This document shows, one piece after another, positions 58,208-64,000 of a stretch of 64,000 nt of DNA (the first letter of the stretch is position 1; the number at the start of each line of letters is the position of its first letter). A model generated the notes under the pieces. It did not search any database. It had not been told where the DNA came from and saw only the letters and a program-made list of their open reading frames with translations. The translations under genes were made by a program, and so were the position numbers. Origin of the DNA: Meandrina meandrites. Its lineage: Eukaryota; Cnidaria; Anthozoa; Scleractinia; Meandrinidae. Where the stretch lies: the NCBI GenBank assembly GCA_963693305.1, contig OY855906.1, positions 15,805,661 through 15,869,660 on the forward strand, in the 5' to 3' direction.

Positions 58208-59275
58208 GTTTTAGGAGCATAATAGTAAAGTCTCTATGCTCTTACATTATAAATACATAAAATAATGCTATCAAAAATATATCATTATGGTAAAAATTTA
58301 AAATTGAAACATTCAAGAAAAACACTTTTTAAAAAGGAATGTCTTAACTAAACTTTTAAAACATGTTAAACTGCTAGCTAAACGTATAGTGCAGGGCATG
58401 GAGTTCCAAAGCTTGGGTGCCGCTACCTGAAACGACGTATCACCGGTTTTTGATTTGGTTGGCGGAATGACCAGCAGTTTGTGTGAAGATGAGCGTAACG
58501 AGCGGCTAGGTTTATATGCGACTAAAAGATCTTTGATATAGTCAGGTGCCTGGTTATGAAGAGCTTGAAACGTAAGTAATAGGATCTTAAAGTCAATTCT
58601 TGCTCTTACTGGAAGCCAGTGTAGGCGCTTTAGTATTGGTGTTATGTGTTCGTTTTTCTTCGCTCTGACAACAAGCCTTGCTGCAGCGTTCTGTAAGCGT
58701 TGGAGCTTATCGAGTTTTTTCGATGGTAATCCAATCAGGATACTGTTGCACATGTCCAGCTTTGATGTGATAAACGCATGGACCAACCACTCACAGTCAG
58801 ACTGGCTGATGTAGTTTCTGATCCTGCCGATGTTTTTCAAAGCGAAAAAGCCGGACTTGCACACATTATTAACATGCTTTGACAGCTGTAGGTGTGAATC
58901 AAGTGTAACTCCAAGGTCACGCACGGCTGATGAGAGAGTGATTTCAACCTCACCAAACCTAAGTTCAGGAATGAGTTCACAATTCCTTGCAAATCTCGAT
59001 GATAAGTGTATGACTTCTGTTTTATCTGGATTACAAGCAAGACCATTTTTGGTACACCAGACAAAGATGTCCATTACACACCTTTCAAGTTTAGAAACCA
59101 TGACAGATCGATCTTCAACAGGATTGACAAACACGTAGAGCTGCGTATCATCCGCGAACATCACACAGTGTAAATCATGGCTGATGATAACATCCCCTAA
59201 TGGAGCAAAAAACAGTGCGAACATTAGAGGGCCAAGTACTGAGCCCTGAGGTACACCATAGTATTCCATTCTCAC
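58160..59275 (-). mobile_element. 5'-truncated non-LTR retrotransposon (CR1/L2-like), reverse transcriptase fragment
   Basis: An uninterrupted 320-residue ORF (59275-58313, minus) covers the C-terminal half of a LINE reverse transcriptase: YGVPQGSVLGPLMFALFF, the catalytic MFADDTQLYVF, then the thumb region and the LHWLPVRARIDFKILLLTF block usual in CR1/L2-like elements, to a stop at 58313. About 110 bases of 3' UTR follow and end in an (ATT)n tail at 58168-58206. The start at the YGVPQGS motif shows 5' truncation. The open frame suggests a fairly young insertion. I found no clear target duplication. Confidence 0.9.
58168..58206 (-). repeat. (ATT)n tail of the LINE
   Basis: About twelve AAT units on the plus strand at the 3' end of the element, the usual tail type of CR1/L2-like LINEs. 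Confidence 0.85.
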
Positions 59276-61440
59276 TCATTAATATGCCGCTGATTGTATT
59301 GCTTGAATAAGTTATGGAAAAGATTGTGGCCTTCGGCTGCTCCTGAAAGAATACAGGTTCACCGACCGTTCACACCAAAATCCACGAACCGATGCGACGA
59401 AAAGTTTTAGAAGTTCGTTTAAAGCTGTAAAAGTCATAACAAAGGAAAGGGAAAAGGCAAACGGTTAACGGAAGAAAATGTATTGAACGATTTAAAGTTG
59501 CTTTTACGAGGAAATTTAGCAAACTGTGGCCGGGGTCATTCATCGCGAAAGCAAAGGGCTGCAAGGAACGTTTGCAAGTTTACAAACTTCACAGACTGTT
59601 GAAGTTATTAAAATAAAGGTTAGTTTCAAAAACTCTGCTTCGGAAATTTTATTTCGAACTTATTTGTTACGTAATCTTTTGTTTTCTCCGAATGCAGACT
59701 TTACAGAAAGCACTGAAATTGCAATTCAAGTGTGTTCAATGACACAGCGTGAGTTTCTGCCATCAAGATAATTCAAGTAAGCTTTCATCGCGATCAATTT
59801 GAGGTGATTTTTTCTTTCAAATAAGGTTTCCGAGTAAATGTTGAATGAAATACATCCATGTCATTAATTTTCATCCTGCACGGTGAAAGCGTAACTGTTT
59901 ACCTTGTTCCTTTTTATATGATTGTTTCTGCGTTTTGTTTTGTTTTCCTCTAGCTATGCTTTAGCTCTTTCGCTCCAACTGCGGTGGGCGGCAAAATTTA
60001 TTGTAGTGAACCACCCTCAGTAAATATTCATTATGATCATTTATGAGAATCATATCCTCTGTTTTAATCATCAGATAGACCAAAGTAAGACATTAAACTA
60101 ACGTTAATTATTCGTCCTAACGGGTCGAGCGCAGTACTGCCTTGTCGGGGAGCGGGAGTTTACCGGTACAATAGAACATAGGTTTTTGACCTTTTTGACC
60201 AATCAGAGTGCGCGTAGTATCTGAGGTTAGTTCATAAAAGGCCATATAATTCCTCAAAATCCAGACACTCTTCCTCAAAACTCAGAAACCGCAAACCCCA
60301 GAGCGATAAGAGGTTCGGCCCAGCTAGTGGGGTTACTTTTAAAACTTTCCGTGCCATGTCATAGCAAGCGCAAAAGATGTAACTAAAACGTAATAAAAAA
60401 CGGGAGAGAGAGAGCCCCGAAAACTGCTGTAAAAGCCCCACTAGCCGAGCCGGACTGGAACCCGTCGTAAACGGATCATAGGGCGTGATTAAGAATACCC
60501 TTCAAGTCGCGACAAGGCCAGTGGAGGGGAGTGGGGAGGCCTGGGGGAGAGGGGGGGGGGGGGGGGGGGGGGTAACACTATAAAAAATATACCATAAAAA
60601 CCATTGCCACATTTACAAGAAACTAACAGTGACAACTCCATCTGTCTTTAGTTCCTCTGCAGGATTCCGGGTGCTTACCATTTAACCTGAACTCCCAGAA
60701 ATTTGGTTTGGAAAGCAAATAGAAAAGTTATTCTCCGAAAACTTCGTTCGGAAATCGTTAACTACGTTTTGAGCTAGTCTTTTCATTCCGGTTGATAAGA
60801 AACGCAGGAAGAATCCAGATCATTTCCTTATTTCTCCCGTTTCCAGTTTCCCATCAAGGGAAAACAGCAACCGAAAACTAAATTAAAAACGATAAACGCC
60901 ATTTCTTTCGGCCAGTTTAATGTTTTTGGAAAAATCATTACCACTCATTCACCCAGCTTAAAAATTTGCCATCTTTCATTTAATATTTCTAACACATGAT
61001 GCTTTCGACATTGCTGAGTCTAGCAGTATGCAGGACGCGTGTCACATATCAACCTTGTAAATGGTCCACATCACCAAGAGTCTCTCGTAGCTCAGTGGTT
61101 AGAGCGCCCAACCGGTATCTGAGAGGCCATGGGTTTGATTCCAGTCGGGGACGTAGATTTTTTTCTTTGTCCCACTCTTGTGACAAATGAACATTTCACC
61201 TTATAATATCTACCATTATTCGACGATAATTCCAACCAGTCTATTACGCCCTCCGTTGTTCGTATCAAATTCTAGAGGGTTATAATATGATTAAACTGTG
61301 GAACTGAAATAACTTTTTTACGCACCAATTTCACCACGAGAACAATCAAACTTTGTCAGACTAAAATATGTACTGAGCTCAGTTCGCAAAGGCAATACAA
61401 ACACCTCACTGGAAGAAAAATGGCTATGTGAAACTTGACA
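59276..61440. other. Non-coding stretch right of the LINE
   Basis: No exon recognised. A long G tract lies at 60545-60572. The tRNA-like sequence is at 61080-61152. The ORFs 59526-59771 and 60232-60441 have no family signature. Confidence 0.5.
61080..61152 (+). repeat. tRNA-like sequence, probably pseudo-tRNA or SINE head
   Basis: Box A TAGCTCAGTGGTTAGAGC and box B-like GGGTTTGATTCC are well placed and the acceptor ends pair for about six positions. The anticodon stem and T-stem have mismatches, and position 33 is not T, so a functional tRNA is unlikely. Confidence 0.55.
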
Positions 61441-61525
61441 CATAGAGGCTAATGCGGGGAAATATCTCTAAAAAGAGCTTCATGTGATTTGCCTATGAAA
61501 AGATTTCCCACATTAGCCTCTATTG
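61441..61525. repeat. Short palindromic element
   Basis: CATAGAGGCTAATGCGGGGAAAT on the left is mirrored by ATTTCCCACATTAGCCTCTAT on the right; arms about 22 bp. Confidence 0.65.
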
Positions 61526-61724
61526 CACGCTAGTTCCAGTCCAATACCGAGAATATGAATATGGTCTATTAGAGGAGCGCAAATATCAAAGCACGATTAA
61601 GCTAATCCAGGATTTGCGTGAATTTTGATTTCAGTTTTTTAACTTTTCAGTGAGGTGTTCTGTTTATTATGCCTTCCAGTTTTGACGTTTACTAATCTCA
61701 ATCTATACAAAAAAAAAAACATAA

Positions 61725-62710
61725 GGGCTGGTTTAAACGTCGCATTTCACATGTGCCGAATACAATACTAATTTTAGTCGACTCGAATTAAAAAAATTCG
61801 GCATTTGGTTTGAATAGTTATGCAGCTCTCGTAAGCTTGTAATTCTACTGGTCCTCTAGTGTAGCAGCTGCTATTGTTTTGGGGGCTAGGGGCATTGTTC
61901 TTGTTGTTTGTTCTATTGTTCTCTCAGCCACTCATGTGAGACCTTACGAGAGCTGCATGGCGACCCTTTGGTTTTAAACGTCGCATTTAATTGTGTCGTA
62001 TTTAATTCCCAGACTCCGCTCACCGCTCAGTTTCCCGCCAGTATTAGGGAGCTCAAGCAGTGACGACAGCGACGAGGACAACACCTACTAAAAAAAAAAA
62101 TGAATTTCTATTTTACTTGAGAATTTTGCAATTATCCAGATGTATTCAGTGTATCCTTCGGTTTTAGAACTAGCTAGCTTTGAATATGCAAAGAAAGCGT
62201 TCAATTCTAAATATAAAAACCAAAAATTATCCGTCGTGGTGCAGGTTGTCTGCAATACGCTAAATTTGTTCATTTCACGTTGTTGTTCCGCAAAGAACGG
62301 CTACGAACGGCAATGAACGGCTTCCTTAAAACAGTCTTAAAAACATAGCATCTCATAGAAAAAAATTTCTGCATGTCAACTAATGTGTACTTTGTTTGAG
62401 CGAAGCACGAACAACACGTACTAGTATCAACAGGTGCCGTATTATTTTTCAACTTCCTGCCCATTCTCGATCCCAGAGCCTTTGGTTTTTTGAAATACAA
62501 TTTAGCATAATTTATGAATTAAATTCGGCACATGTGAAATGCGGCGTTTAAAACAATCGTCGAATATTCGACTTGCACACTCGAATATTCGACTGAACTC
62601 GCATTTAATTCGAATCTGCCGAATATAACTGTTTTAAACGTCGTATTTTACATGCACATAATTCGGCAATTGTATTCGGCACATGTGAAATACGCCGTTT
62701 AAACCAGGCC
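61725..62710. mobile_element. Harbinger-like non-autonomous element, 986 bp
   Basis: The left end begins GGGCTGGTTTAAACG and the right end is its near-complement CGTTTAAACCAGGCC. The similarity runs inward for about 40 bp (TTTCACATGTGCCGAATAC). TAA occurs directly outside both ends (61722-61724, 62711-62713), a three-base duplication of the PIF/Harbinger type. Internal copies of GTTTAAACGTCGCATTT and CGGCACATGTGAAAT at about 61975, 62525 and 62630 give a nested structure. No transposase ORF. Confidence 0.75.
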
Positions 62711-64000
62711 TAAGCAATTTAAATACTTTTATACAAGAGAAATTAGAAATTGAACCCTCAATCAACTGGGAAATGGAAAGGGAATTAAGAGGAGGGGTGA
62801 TGCACCAAGTTAGTGTTTCCTTTGCATGCTCGCAAATGCTTTTCTTTTGATTTCGTTCTGGAAAGTAACTTCTATTCTACGCCCTTTGCTATGCTCCAGG
62901 CTGTTCATAATTTCAAATGCAAAATAAGTTTTTTTGTATCAACCATAACCCACCCTACTTGTCAACATTAACCAAGCTACACATGATGTTGTTTTGATAA
63001 TCTTCATTCACTCTATTTAACATTTTTGAACAGCTTAGAGCTACTTTAACATTAATTTAATTTACATTAGCCTCAAAAGCAGTCAAAAGAAGATGCAAAA
63101 ATATTTCTACGATGAATCATTTCATAGTTAAGGTTTCATATACTTTATCTTCTCTAAAAACCTATGTAAATCTAGCACGGGTAGTTGCAATTTTGTAATT
63201 TTATGTATTAAATTCACGCGCGTTTCCACTGATCAGACAGAGCACTGTTACATCATACTAAGACTGCTTGTTCAAAGCAGATAATAAATCGATATAAATC
63301 AACTCTTATATAAACATGTAAATGATTGATAATCAATAGCCGACATCCTGAAAGTAATCGCGTTTAATTTCATAATAATGCACTTAAAGATGATTTCCAG
63401 TACGAACTGCGTAATTTCCGCTTGCAATGTTTATGAAAGTCTCACACAAAGAAATTCTGGGACAAATTTACCTTTTTGTTTAGTATTAACGTCAGATATC
63501 CATGGAAAACAATAATAACGAGTAGATAAACCTCAACGCTATTCCAAAACGTACGTTTCAGTCATTGATCATTCCTGGACGAAACGACGCGTAATGGCGG
63601 ACTTAAAAACATACGCTATTACTGAAGTGTAGCGCATCAACGATTTCAATACATGTAAACAAACGTAGAGACTGCGCAGTACGCACTGGAACCCAATCTC
63701 CGCAGGTAATCTCACTGGTTTAGAAATATAAAGGTTACATTATATATAACTAATCCAACCCTAAGGATCAGAATTTACTTTGGTTTATGTAGTATGAAGC
63801 AAAGATATGGCATTGTTTTTCCCTCTGGAGGGAATGCTAAGCCATTAGGCCATAGCAGGTTAGCGAACGCCATTGTTACCAGATTATCTAGTTAATTCGG
63901 GGTGAGCTTTTGCAAATGGTGGTCGCAATGACAATCAAAGTAACGGTGCTAGCACTTGCAAAAAATGAAAAGGGCTGTACATTTTGCTTCTTGACTTCCA
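62711..64000. other. Non-coding right edge
   Basis: AT-rich sequence without a recognised exon, repeat array or palindrome of note. Confidence 0.5.

Noticed and set aside
61080..61152. Functional tRNA gene
   Set aside because: Boxes A and B are present but the anticodon and T stems are mismatched and position 33 is not T.

Overview
The window is nuclear DNA of an animal. Every multi-exon gene found has GT-AG introns (one is GC-AG) and animal gene families, and there is no operon-like packing. The spacing is filled with short palindromic DNA-transposon derivatives, tRNA-derived SINE-like repeats and one 5'-truncated LINE. The gene set (SLC9B exchanger, VWA7-like receptor, LRRC41-like BC-box/LRR protein, EEF1AKMT4-type methyltransferase, GT31 glycosyltransferase, PTCHD3-type Patched protein), the compact introns and the TATAAGCCCC-type repeats suggest a cnidarian, most likely an anthozoan such as a stony coral. 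That assignment is inference; no species marker is present.

Layout. 1-6314 (+): the last five coding exons of an SLC9B cation/proton exchanger whose 5' part lies outside the window. 8865-18386 (-): a complete nine-exon gene for a 1,244-residue VWA7-like type I membrane protein. 18387-21792: non-coding, with a hAT-like non-autonomous element and a small foldback. 21793-28983 (+): a complete eight-exon, 890-residue LRRC41-like protein; its second intron holds a Mutator-like foldback. 31055-32600 (-): a two-exon, 248-residue eEF1A-lysine methyltransferase. 34559-37264 (-): a two-exon, 409-residue GT31 glycosyltransferase. 37265-43255: non-coding, including a perfect 52-bp hairpin. 43264-45956 (+): a two-exon, 552-residue basic, Ser-rich protein that I do not recognise. 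45957-52840: non-coding with several small palindromic elements. 52841-57663 (-): a PTCHD3-type Patched-domain gene with broken reading frames and an acidic repeat ORF directly downstream. 58160-59275 (-): a truncated LINE. 59276-64000: non-coding, with a Harbinger-like element.

The genes belong to unrelated housekeeping or membrane functions and show no sign of a shared pathway. For the five complete or mostly complete spliced models (VWA7-like, LRRC41-like, methyltransferase, GT31, unknown protein) exon phases were followed through every junction, and each sums to a whole number of codons ending in a stop. The least ordinary material is the set of foldback elements with dense subterminal repeat arrays and recognisable target-site duplications, the Patched gene with several frame breaks, and the 110-bp identical repeat in the SLC9B introns.
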